Origin: Malus domestica
Taxonomy: Eukaryota; Streptophyta; Magnoliopsida; Rosales; Rosaceae
NCBI RefSeq assembly: GCF_042453785.1
Contig: NC_091674.1
Location: 29,337,501-29,401,500, forward strand
DNA: 64,000 bases
Reading direction: 5' to 3'
Position numbers and translations under genes: made by a program. This document shows positions 44,795-55,586 of the stretch, piece by piece. The notes beneath the pieces were generated by a model. It was given only the letters and a program-made list of their open reading frames with translations, had not been told where the DNA came from and ran no database searches. Every line of letters begins with the position of its first letter. Within the stretch, counting starts at the first letter, position 1.

Positions 44795-47644
44795 ATTCAA
44801 AATTTACAATGATTTCATGTCTTTATTTGTGCTTTGCTTAGCATATGTATTTGGATTGGGAACCATGATTTACTTTACAGTAATCTGTCTCATTGAGTTG
44901 CAGTTGCTTCCTTATGCACACGAGGCAATTCCACGAGGTGATTCTGAGCAGAGAGTACTCAAGGAGTGCATGTTTCAGGACCTGAGCTGGGGGAACAAGA
45001 AGCATCGGTTTGTTTCGAGATTTTTAATGGTGTGCTTGCTCTTGAATTGGCTAGAGATGGTGCAGCAGCTGCTCAATCAGCTCAGCGTCGTGGTTGATAA
45101 GCGCAAGAGGACCTTCCAGGTTTGTGAGTTTTGTTATTAGGGTGCTTTGATTTGTTAGAAAACGGAAGTTCAGTGTTCACATTCTTGCTCTCTGTGTTTT
45201 TTGATCTTTTCTAACCTACTACGTTCTGATTCATTATCCTGTTAGTTAATTCTCTATGTACTTTTGTGTAGACAAGTGAATGAAAAGGGAAATAGTTATT
45301 GGGAAAAGAATTGCCACCAAATTTTGGGACTGAGAAAGCTATTTGTGCCAAGTAAGTTGTTTTCTAAAATTAATTATGAGCTTTATGTGGAACATGGAGA
45401 ATGCGTCAGTTATTATTTCCTTCTGCTCTTAACTTTCTTGGGAACTTTCAGGTATGAGGGAAGACTGGGTTGCGAAGAATGCAAAACAACCAGCTCCTAA
45501 ACCAGTAGATATGAGCATCAGTTCCAATAGTTTGGTAAAGGATGGAGCCACATGTGGAGCTCCAAAGGAAACAAGGAGACATTCTCTTGAGGAAGCGATG
45601 CTTTTTACGGTGGCGGAAGCTGCTCCTCCAGTGGCAAGACCCCGTGGGGTAGATTTTAACTAGATCTATCTTTCACAGTTGCAAAATAATGGTCAGTTGG
45701 TGCGACGATATTGACTTCACTAATGGACATGAAAAGGAGACATGGTATGGTAAAGATGTAAGTACAAATTTTTTGTTACGTATTAGACGGAATTGATTTG
45801 AGCACGATAGAGTTGATTGGTATGAGTATGAATGGTTTCAAAAATTTGGATGAAAAAGTATTGTTTTAGACGTATGATGGCTAGAAGATAAGCACTGGAA
45901 CTTTTAATAGAAAACATAAATAATTCAAGTTTCAGATTTATATTAGTGAATTTAGTTTGAAAATTGGATTTATATTTGCAATTCACATTTATGTTGTATT
46001 TTTCTTCCTAAGTGGTCTTCTCCAATTATGAAACTACATTTCCTGCCCTCAATATCTACTAAATGAATGATATACATACCCAGTATCTAACCATGTTCAT
46101 TAGCCTCCATATCCATGAGCATGCCTTCATTTATTCTCCATCTTACAAATAAGTAGCCAACTTTTTTACATATTGTTCTTAGTTGGACGATGTTTGTAAT
46201 TTTATAGTGGCTTGCTTCTTCTTTTCCCTCTACTCTATCAAGACTATTCAATCCTTCTTTAGGTTTTGAACAATCCTATTAAATAGGTTTCAACATTGGA
46301 TTTAATAAACCTCTAATACAGGCTTATAGTTTTAGTTTGGCTTTTATGTTTTCCACCATCACAAATTTTCTCGGAATCTTTCTAATTATTTTGTATTTTG
46401 CTTATAAACGAAATTGTTCCCTGGATTACAGTTACTTTTCAGCATCCGACAACACTGATATGGCATTTGGTGTATACTTTGCTTTTGAATCCCAATCGGA
46501 ATTATGCCCCTCTCAGTGCTGAGGATCCTGGAAATTCCAGGTCTCTCTTCTCTTTCCCTCTCCCTATGTGTAGTTTAATATAATTGAACAACTCTGTTTG
46601 ATTTAAGATTTAGTTGGAAGTGTTTGAGATTTAATTAAGTGAAAATTTAGTTCAATAGTAGAAAATAAATGGAACATTCAGATAGTGGAGAAAGAAAGAA
46701 GCCTTTTAGGATTTTAGAAGTTGCGGTCCATGAAGATGATTCACTAGAGAGAAGCATTATGATTTGTGGATTTTCATATTTGAATTAGTTCTATTATGTT
46801 TGCGATGTGAGTTCCTGAAATGGTTTGGTTCTTCTTGGACCCTGCAATGCAAGAAGGTTATTGAAAACCTTTTAGTAAGTTTGGGACGTTTGTAATTACT
46901 AAAATTTTGTTGCAAGAAATTGGGGGATGAATTTGGGTTTCGGGGGAATGTTATCCTTTTTTATTCTTATACTGCACCCAAAAAAAAAAAAAAAAGCATT
47001 GGGTGCAAGTATGTGTTTTTTAACATTTATTTCTGTAGTGTGAAAGTCAATTGCGTTTTTTTTTGCTGCGGGTTGCACTGACTCTTGGTCTACCCCCAAC
47101 ATTGGTCTTTAAATGTGGAAGAGGAAGCGCGTCCATCCCACCCACCAAAAAATGGTTAGAGCCTTAGAGGTGAATGGTGTTCTTTTCTTTAGACAAGTTT
47201 TTGGAAACAATATTATTTGAATTTTTTATATTTTAACAAGCAAGTGAAGCCAAGTTTTAGTGATTTTGATGCATATTTTATTAGTGATTTTGACGCCACC
47301 AACCTTATCTCAGTGTATCACTTTTGACGTTTTATTCAGCTTCCTTTGGTAATTGTACTTAATGAATAGGATTTTAGATGTTTTCATTTGCGGTTCATTT
47401 AGTCAGTCAAGGTATTAATTTGTTTCAATTATGTTCATAAAGTTTGATTAAACTCTTCATTTTCAATTGTACCAATTAGGCTCATAAAGTGGTTCAAAGA
47501 GCTTCAAGAGCTTGATTCACTCAATTTATACTTTTCATGTAAAACTTTTTTCAAAAAGTTGAAACATCTTTCAGTGTAGATAACATTAATCATTTGTAAC
47601 AATCTTTTATCCTTTTGAAACATATTTTTTCATGCAGTTTTTAA

Positions 47645-47675
47645 TCTCGCAGCAACGCGCGGGCAATATTTCTAG
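47645..47675 (+). mobile_element. Helitron-like 3' terminus
   Basis: CTCGCAGCAACGCGCGGGC can form a 5-bp GC hairpin, followed ~9 bases later by CTAG and then a T. This matches the known Helitron 3' architecture (hairpin, then CTRR, insertion between A and T). The matching 5' TC end was not located. Helicase/Rep coding sequence is absent nearby, so it would be non-autonomous. Confidence 0.5.
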
Positions 47676-47893
47676 TATTAACAAAACTCAAGCATTTGGA
47701 GTTGGTGGATTATGCAGATCACTTGTTGAGTCGAAGAAATGCTGTTGAACTTGTCATGTACTTGATAGAGATTGTTGTTGGACTCGATAAAATTGTTGTA
47801 GATTCTGTCAAGCGGTGTGTTATTCATCCTACTGGAGTGAATAGGACAGAGAAAGTTATGGAGGAGGAAGGAGAGCAAAAGATCATGCTATGA

Positions 47894-48527
47894 ACCGGCT
47901 TAAAAATAGAGTGCCTTCGAATATAGAATTTGTATGCCTATCGAAAGTGGCAGCGCTTAATCTATATAGAGAGTAGAGATTTGTGTCAACTCTCGTGTTC
48001 TAGACTATCTGATTTGTATAATGCAAATGTTACTATGATCTTCTCTGCGATTGAGCGTTACTATAAAAAACCTGCATTTCTTTCCAGTTACAGATTCTGT
48101 TAAAAACCTGAAGCTCCGTTGCAGCGTTTAGTAATCTAGTTTTTATAAGGAAAATAACCGCTTTCAGCGAATATAGTGAAGCAGATACATAATGCCGAAA
48201 GAATATGAAGTGAGAAATGATTACTGAGAATATACAGACTGAAATTTATTGATTTGGAATAAATAATGGATAATGCTGAAGATTGAAAAGAACTAATGGA
48301 ACATGTTCTGCTAACTCCACAAATGAAATTGTATGACGAAAGATGGCATACAAGTAACAGCAGCGCCACCTACAAAGTTACAGTTTTTCTTCCATGTTGA
48401 ACTACAGGCTTGATCCGTCAGAGAAAATATTGCTGGTAGGAAGTGCTTTTGCCAGAATGCCAACGTCTTTCCATCTTCCAGATTGACCTAAGTAGTCTTT
48501 CTTTCTTTTCTTCTACCATCTCCCGTG
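47894..48527. other. Intergenic / 3' UTR region between the decayed gene and the kinesin
   Basis: Short region holding the 3' flanks of two convergent loci. No gene, RNA gene or repeat of note was seen. Confidence 0.5.
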
Positions 48528-51500
48528 CTACTTCAAACGCTCGGGCTTTTGTCGTGCAAAACCTGGCTGAATGGTGCGTAATTGATGATGTGCGGTCCAA
48601 AAAATATCACAAACCAGAAACATGGATAGGCAAGCTGCATCAGTTGCAGAACTATGAAACTTATACATAAAAGATTAAAAAGGTAGGAGAGGCCACGAGA
48701 CTTTCGGGGGAAGGAGGCTTTGTTGTGAAGTTTCATACACACATGCGATTCTTTGCTACAATTTTCTTTTATCAGAAACAAGATGAAGGAAAGGAAGACG
48801 ATGAGAACAATTAGATTACCTGAAGAAGCATGGAGGGAGCTGCAGCAGGTTCAGAAATGACATGGCTTCTAGTTTTTCTTCCATTTAATGTAGCAACTGA
48901 TGGGCTGTTTGCAGTTGTTATGTCCCAAAAGCTTCGTTTTTTAGCTGTTGGGACTGGTGACCTGAAACGGTGACTTGGGCTCTTCAATTCACCAATGCTT
49001 GCCTCCTGTTTTCTCATGCTAGCTCTTGTAACGATCCTCTTTGTGCTCGGCTCCTGCAGTCTCAAGCTAGTCCTTGTCACTGCCCTCTTTTCCCCACCCT
49101 CCCTCCCTGCTCCTGGTGTTTTCTCACTTCCCCTCAAAAGCTCACGAATGAGATCATCTTTCTGCTTTAGCTGTGAAGTGTGATCTTTCTTCATCCTCTC
49201 TATTTCTGCCTCCAATGTCTTTACAGTCCGGCGAAGATCTCTAACTGCTTCCTCAGCCCCTCTTTTCTTGGACTCTGGTGTGAAGCAAGTCCGGGTCAAG
49301 AAAGAGGGTCTGGGTTTCCGCTTGTCATTTGCTTGGGCAGAAGTTGGAGGAGTCAAGAGGGATGCAACCGAAGAAGGCGTTGGAGAGGCATTTGCAGCGA
49401 AGGACTGTGCTTGGACAACTAATAGCTTCTGTTTCTGGTGTGCAAGTTGTACTCGCAGTTCACGATTCTCCTTCTGTAATTCAAGCAATAGCTTGGCTTG
49501 ATCAGTATCAGTTTCCGGTAATTGCAGTGTCTCCTCATTCACCTCGCACGCCTGCAATTGTGTAAAATGACAAGGAAAGAGACATTATCTAGAGTTGCCA
49601 TGAAAGTATGAAATTTCAAGGACAACAGAAACCAATGTCTGCTGACAAGCAAGTAATGCAGCAAAACAAAATTTCCAACAGCTTATGCCACTTAAAAGAT
49701 TGGATAAGTTAGGAGGACTGACCTTAGTCCTGATTTCCTTTGCTCGATCTGCCCAATGAAGCGTGTTTTGGGTTTCACCAAAGGTGAGATTGCAAGGGCT
49801 GATGTTCGCGATCATCACAGTGTTACAAGCTCCTCCTAAAGAATCCTTAAGAAGTTGGGTTAACTTTGAGTTCCTATAAGGTATGTGCTTCTTTCCTTCC
49901 ACAAGAGCATTGATGCAGCTGCTCAGTGCTAAGAGTGACCGATTTATATTGGCACCCTCAAGAGATCTAGCTGTTCTCTGGTCCGTGGCAAGGGCTCTCT
50001 CTGACCCGGCAAGATCAATTAGTGAGAGCTTCCCTACTCGGTTGACCACATTCATAGAAGCATCTTTTACTCGGTATTCAATCACAACCTGGATATACAA
50101 GGAAGAAACAATCAAATTGAGTCAGAATAATTGCAAGTTTTCAGAACTCAACAAGCCATATCTCAATTGTTACCTGCAAAATAGCATGGGACCGTGAGGA
50201 AGTTTCATTAGCGCGAGTTGGTTCAGTAGTTCGGTTTTGGTTTCCTTGCTGAAGTAATGCCATAACCTGCCACGAACCAAAAGAAAGACCGAACAATAGA
50301 TTAACTTCTAAGCAAAGCATCTAACTTTTCAAACCATCCAAAAAGGGACTAAGAAATTACTTCATCGGCGGAATAAGCTCTGTATTGTGTAAGACCGGCT
50401 GCCACTATTCCCTGCAATACATTTGAACACAAATTGATTTTCACTAACATCATCAAGAACTTCACCACATTATAAAAATAAGACGCAGATGCGTTTGAGA
50501 TACCCGTATAGAAACAGTATGTTCTAAGATTGGATTGGTCGAAATAATGCAGCTAGTTTCAATTTAAGAAACTACATAGCTCTTAGATTTTCCCTTCTAC
50601 ATGTTTTCGCATACACACAGCAAACACATACTATATATGACATTACTATTACTCTTACATCAAATACATTTCCTTGTGAGTTGTATGCAAAGTAATGTGA
50701 GATGCAAGATAAGAGGCAGACCTGTTTGTCTTCTCGAAGTACAAGAGGCCTTCCGGGGGAGAGCAGATCCCTCACGGTTTCGTTATAGACCTCAAGATAG
50801 GACAGATGAACCACATGGTTTCCATCACAGCTCCTCTGCCTTATCTTGGTGAAGAGGTCCTTGATTGCCAAAACCATCACTCCCGGATTCTCCAGCGTGC
50901 CGAGCATTGTGTATGTTTTTCCAGCTCCAGTGGCACCATAGCAGAACACTGATCCATTCCTCCCCTGCAGTACTGCCTCCACAAGCTCTGCTGTACTGAA
51001 AAAACAGATGACATACCGGTTTTGTTAAAATTTACAAATTTAAATGGAAAGGATTACTGAGACAAACAACATTAACACCAGTTCATTCACAATTCACAAC
51101 ATTGTTGGTTGCTCTTTCTGTTTGGTTACTGAGAAATTTTACGGGACACGAAAATTCGAAACTAACACCACCACTAGCATAGGCTGTAGAGTATTTTCCA
51201 TTTCTTGGGATCCAATCCAGCGCAACAAGAACCATGCTTTTTCTCAGCAAACAAACACGAATATTGAATCAAACCAAACACGATTACGACTGTAACGACG
51301 AATTCGAACATTTTTATATGCAAAGTTCCAAGATTTTTTCAAGCAGAAACCAAAACACCAATTATATCCAATCAATCACTGATTAATAATAGCCAATTAA
51401 ACCAAACTCACGTGCTGGAATAAACTTCTTGCTGAGAAGTGGAATCAGGGAAAGAAGCATCGAACATGAAATGCCGTCCCCGCAGCCTCTTCAGCCGCAG

Positions 51501-52229
51501 ATAATCGTTCTCGTTCGCAAACTCCGTCAGGTAAACATCCCGCCGGTTCACAATTCGAACGCAGCATCTGGAACCCGCCTCCTTTTCCTTCTTGGCCATC
51601 GGCCTCAGCCTAACAAACACAAGAATCCGACTCGTGGGTGTCTCCGAAACCGAAGGGGTCTCCGATTCTTGCACATTCCTAGCCCCCTCCGCCACCCCAC
51701 TGGACTCCCGCGGCGGCCCCGGCACGTGCTGCACGTGACCTCCCATTGACAGCCTCCTCGCCACCGGGGTTGAAGCCTTGCTCTTTCTTGGACACGAAGT
51801 AAAGCTGAGAATCCGGTCGTTTAATCCAGCCGCTGCCACGTTCTCCTTGGCGTGGGTTGGCGGCGGCTGTGGCAGAACGTAAGTTCTGGTAACGGTGGAG
51901 TTGTGCATTGCGTTGCTGTTGTTCTCTCTCATCACGTGGTGGCTCCCCTGCTTCGGTTCTTCTCTCTCCTCTTTTTTGCAAGAACCGAAAAGCTCGACGC
52001 TCGGGTGGCTCGCGAATCGGACCTGCTCCGGATCGGATTTCGGATTCGGGTTCCTCAGCGCTGCCGTGGCCTGCTTCTGCTGCTCGTAGAGCAGCGTCAA
52101 AGCTCTCATCTTTTCCTTCAATCCATGATGTGGGTTCCTTAGCGGAAGATTCGCGTGGCTCGGTTCTTGATCTGAACCGGGTTTGCTTCTCTCCACTGAG
52201 TTGGTCTGAGACCGAGTCGACACAGGCAT
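48528..52229 (-). CDS. KIN8B: Kinesin-8 motor protein, KIN8B-like
   Basis: A microtubule motor of the kinesin-8 family, whose members act on microtubule plus ends and chromosome or spindle dynamics in other organisms. Seven exons, in coding order: 51412-52229, 50722-50995, 50361-50411, 50174-50266, 49723-50088, 48820-49551 and 48528-48566. They sum to 2,373 bases, 790 residues. A long non-motor N-terminus (~200 residues) precedes the motor domain, which starts at [20 protein letters not shown]. The P-loop GATGAGKT is at 293-300, switch I in [11 protein letters not shown], switch II in [10 protein letters not shown], and the microtubule-binding block is [20 protein letters not shown]. After the neck ([11 protein letters not shown]) comes a coiled coil ([31 protein letters not shown]) and a basic Ser/Thr-rich tail. 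The last 13-codon exon ([12 protein letters not shown]) was chosen because it fits the frame and a good acceptor. Closest to Arabidopsis At1g18550 as I recall it. Confidence 0.95.
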
Positions 52230-52438
52230 TCTGTAATTTTCTCGGCAATTTTCTCGCTATCCAAACATACCCAGAAGATTTTCCCGCAGACCCAATTGAA
52301 GAAACTGCTTAAATTGTCAGAAAGTACAAATCTTTTCGTTGGAAATCAATTGAATGTTCCTCCTGTTGAAGAAATGGAAATCGCGATCAAAGATTATGAC
52401 TTGGTTATTAATTTAAACCTTGGAGGGTTTTGACTTTT

Positions 52439-52636
52439 GAGCCGTTGGATTGAGGGAGATGAACGGTGGGCAGTGTCAGCTTTTGAAAGTAGTTGTTACT
52501 TCCACTCCAGATTCTGCTTCTTGCTGGTCATGATAAAGTAATTTGATTTGAATTTTTAGGGTAAATGGGGGTGGAGGAAGCAATCAATGTTTAGGGTTGT
52601 TGCTTTTGAAAATTTTGAATCGTATATCGTAACGGT
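52439..52636 (-). promoter_or_regulatory. AACGG (MSA-like) motifs upstream of the kinesin
   Basis: On the gene's strand TCCAACGGCTC sits at about 52441-52451, ~210 bases upstream of the ATG, close to the mitosis-specific activator consensus YCYAACGGYYA. Further AACGG cores lie at 52462-52466 and 52631-52635 on the opposite strand. MSA elements bind three-repeat MYB factors and drive G2/M expression. Relevance here is inference. Confidence 0.4.
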
Positions 52637-55039
52637 CAAAATGTTGTCAGATTTTGTAGCCGGTAGGAAGAGAGATGTGGGGTCCACTTTTAGAAATTTC
52701 ATATTGCAAGGGGAAAGCCTTCTCCTTTTTATACGGTAAAATCATAAAGATCTTTTTTTTTTTTTGAAAGGAAGGAAGGGGTAACAGAAGCATTGTCTTT
52801 CTGTAATTTGGTATCAATCATCATAGAATATTTGATATATCGAACGGTTCAAATGCCCCAATTAATAGATAATCAACATAAGATTAATGTGTAATCATCG
52901 ACTAATAAAATGAAAAGAGGTCTACGACTCAAGATGATGCTTCAACTTCATATGTAGCATATGGTGAAATGGTGAAATGGTGAAATGATGAAATGATCAT
53001 TTGTCAAGTCATATTGCACATCTGTTGACAGATGTCAACAATTTTTGAATGAGCATGTCGACTGATGCAATAGGTTTTGAGTAAGCATGTCGCTAAATGT
53101 CAACATATACCGACATATGCCAATAGATGTCAACATATGCCGACATATGCCAATAGCAATGCAAGCAAAGACTTAAGGCTAGCAGTTAACCTGCCCAGCG
53201 CTCATAGAGGCAATTCATCGAGCTGTTAGAGAAAAACTTTCAAGCACATCTCAAATTTTCAAAGTGCAATACCCAGCTCTTCCGTAAAAGATTTCTAAGC
53301 TTAAAGGGTTTTTTTTTAAAAAAAAAAAAAACAAAATCTAGAAGCCCCACATGGAGGTTGGTTGGATAATGATAGATGAACTATATTTTTGTGTCAAAAC
53401 CTAAAAAAACAGTCTATGTACTTTGCCTTTTACTAAAAAGAGAGACAACATTATAAACTAGTAATATATTTTTGTTCATACCCACATAAACTACTCTTAC
53501 TTAAGGTTTCCTAACTTTTAAGTAAAAAACTCTTGACATGGCATTGTCTTCTACTATTTTATAAAGCATTGAACCACTAAGCTTCTACCATTGAATAATC
53601 AAATTAGGGCAGAGATTGTGACAATGCTCCCGTGTCCATGGTCTAGTCACAGGCCATCTGAAAACAATAACAAGTTATCAAGTTGAAGGATGATAGGCCA
53701 TAACAAGTTCAATGAGTTACTTGCGTAGTAGAGACGGAGCCATGAAGGAATTAGGATGGTTCCAGGTCCATTTTGATTTTTTGGACAAAAAAATTTAGTA
53801 TTGTTCTTATAATTTTTAAGGTTTTATCGTAGACTTAGGCTCTTAATCCAACTTTTTAACTTTAATTTCGTTGCTTGTGAGTTTTGAGGAGGACTATGAT
53901 CTGGAAATCAATGGAAGAAGAGAAGAAGATGACGACGATGACATCATAACAGACCCAAACGATGATAGTCGGTTGCTCACCACATATCAGAGTCATTTTT
54001 GTAAAATCAAGATGACGTTTTGAATTGAAACTTTTGGATCATTTCTAGGCTAAAATTTTAACTCCGTCACTTATGCATGGAAGAAAGTTTGGATGTGAGT
54101 CTGATGTTTTCTCACAAGGGGCGGAACTCACATGCAGGAATCATTCTATGCGAGAGGACGGATGTATGTACTCGTACAACAATATTTCTCCCGATCAAGA
54201 TGTAGTGGGTGAGACTCGATGACAAGGGTCACTTCTTGTATATATTTGATGGACAAACGGCGGATCGACCACCTTTTGCTGCATATTTGTGAATACTTTC
54301 TGTTAATTTAGCTTTATAGTCAATGAAATTTTGGTACACATGTTTTAACTAGGATTTGGTGGAGTGAGTGGAACATAATTACACTCATGGAGTATGATTT
54401 TGTTACTATTATTTTCATAAAATCTGCCTTCCAAGGAACGCCATCTGAGATCAAATCTTTTGCATTCATTTTGTTTTTTGTGATCTTTATTATTAATTGA
54501 TACGTGTGTTAAGTTTATGACAACCAAGTTAATGACGGTTAAATTTATTAACAGGTGTCAACAAAGTTGAAGACATTTAAGTTTATTCACACATGTTAAA
54601 CAATGATAAAGACCACATAGAAGCCACACACACAACGGGTGCAGAAGATTTGAACTCAGGACGTCAGGCAACTGAATTATGAAAATTCATGAGTATATTA
54701 AAGTGGGAATAGTAGGTCATAATCATATTTATATTTAGTAATTTGTGTGTAATTTGAATAGAATAAAATGATTCCCTTATGATTAAAGCATGGTTTGCTT
54801 TCAAACAAAGTACCATTATTTGGTGCGTTTTTGGTGCCACCACATCTTTCATATATGCATTCAACTTTTCCCCACCAAATCATAAAATGGTATGGTATGT
54901 TATGAATGTGCTAATTAGGAATAAGAAAATGATTTTTAACACGCTTTTTTCTCACCTCGTACACACTCTATTAGTTTTGTAATCGTTCATAAAATCAACA
55001 GTGAAGATTAATATAAAATAGGCATAACGTAAAAACATG

Positions 55040-55192
55040 AGAACTTTAACAAAAAGCTTCATGTACTGTTCACTTTAACAAAAAACCATATTTTTACACT
55101 AAAAAGTCAATCCTGGTAATATTCACTTTATCTTTTATTTTGTCCTTATCGTTAAAACTCAAAGTTTTCAAACCATTTTCATTAATTTTCCT
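55040..55192 (-). mobile_element. MITE family B, copy 5
   Basis: Full-length reverse-orientation member: GAGAACTTTAACAAAAAGCT, TACTGTTCACTTTAACAAAA, ACTAAAAAGTCAATCCTGGT, TTTATTTTGTCCTTATCGTT and CATTTTCATTAATTTTCC. It lies ~400 bases upstream of the helicase ATG, just outside the site II/telo-box promoter. Confidence 0.85.
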
Positions 55193-55287
55193 TAAAAAAA
55201 GTCTATTGAAGTCACCATCCTACATATTTTATTTTTCACGAGTAAATTGTTGAGATGACTAAATCTCAGTTAGTTAAGAGCTTTCGT

Positions 55288-55440
55288 TGGGCCCTTTTTG
55301 CTTCAAAACTTGGAAAGTTTAAACACCGAGTGAGGCCCAAATTACTAGTTCTAGTAACAGGCTGAGGCCTAGGGCTTTGGGGTTTGTGGCTGTCCGAGTT
55401 GAGCGAGTACAGTCGCAGCTAAACCCTAAACCCTAAACCC
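55288..55440 (+). promoter_or_regulatory. Site II motifs plus telo-box array (helicase promoter)
   Basis: TGGGCCC at 55288-55294 and GGCCCA (inverted TGGGCC) at 55334-55339 are followed by a three-unit telo box, AAACCCTAAACCCTAAACCC, at 55421-55440. The helicase ATG is at 55587. Telo box plus site II is the known promoter signature of plant ribosomal-protein and ribosome-biogenesis genes, which agrees with the product downstream. Confidence 0.8.
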
Positions 55441-55586
55441 TTGACAAATAGCGCCCAAACCCTTCTGAAATCTCCACGGTTTCTCAACGTCTCTGTGCTG
55501 CGAGAGAAAGCTCGTCTTCTTCCTCTGCGCCTCCTGAAACTGTGTAACCCTAATTCAAACCCATATTCCTTAGAGAGCTAGTCGGC

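Larger units (their letters stand above)
43320..47893 (+). pseudogene. Decayed multi-exon gene, family not recognised
   Basis: A leader-like first exon (to 43649, donor CCTG|GTGAG) is followed by splice-bounded coding blocks: 43744-43806 (ATG at 43764, MGFLHTRLEALSYQ), 44317-44388, 44904-45119 (LLPYAHEAIPRGDSEQRVLK, DLSWGNKKHRF), 45272-45351 (QVNEKGNSYWEKNCHQILGL), 45452-45648 (MREDWVAKNAKQPAPKP, SLEEAMLFTVAEAAPPVARP), ~46433-46541 (TFQHPTTLIWHLVYTLLLNP) and ~47676-47893 (LVDYADHLLSRRNAVELVMY, ending EGEQKIML). Codon structure and splice sites show real ancestry. However, block 44904-45119 changes frame twice: KHRFVSR continues one frame over as NGVLALELARDGAAAAQSAQ, then shifts again before GCGCAAGAGG. 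Phases between the other blocks do not all match, and a Helitron-like end lies just before the last block. I cannot name the family. It could be a pseudogene, or a gene whose true splicing I have missed. Confidence 0.4.
52230..55286. other. Kinesin promoter side and gene-free DNA
   Basis: Next to the kinesin start are leader sequence and AACGG motifs (see separate entry). Farther out, 53030-53160 contains short tandem repeats of ACATATGCCAATAGATGTCA. A MITE family B copy lies at 55040-55192. Short open frames at 54345-54982 are AT-rich and unconvincing. Confidence 0.5.

Noticed and set aside
55421-55440. Telomere-like AAACCCTAAACCCTAAACCC as an interstitial telomere
   Set aside because: Only about three units, located in the promoter of a ribosome-biogenesis gene with site II motifs. 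A telo box explains it better.
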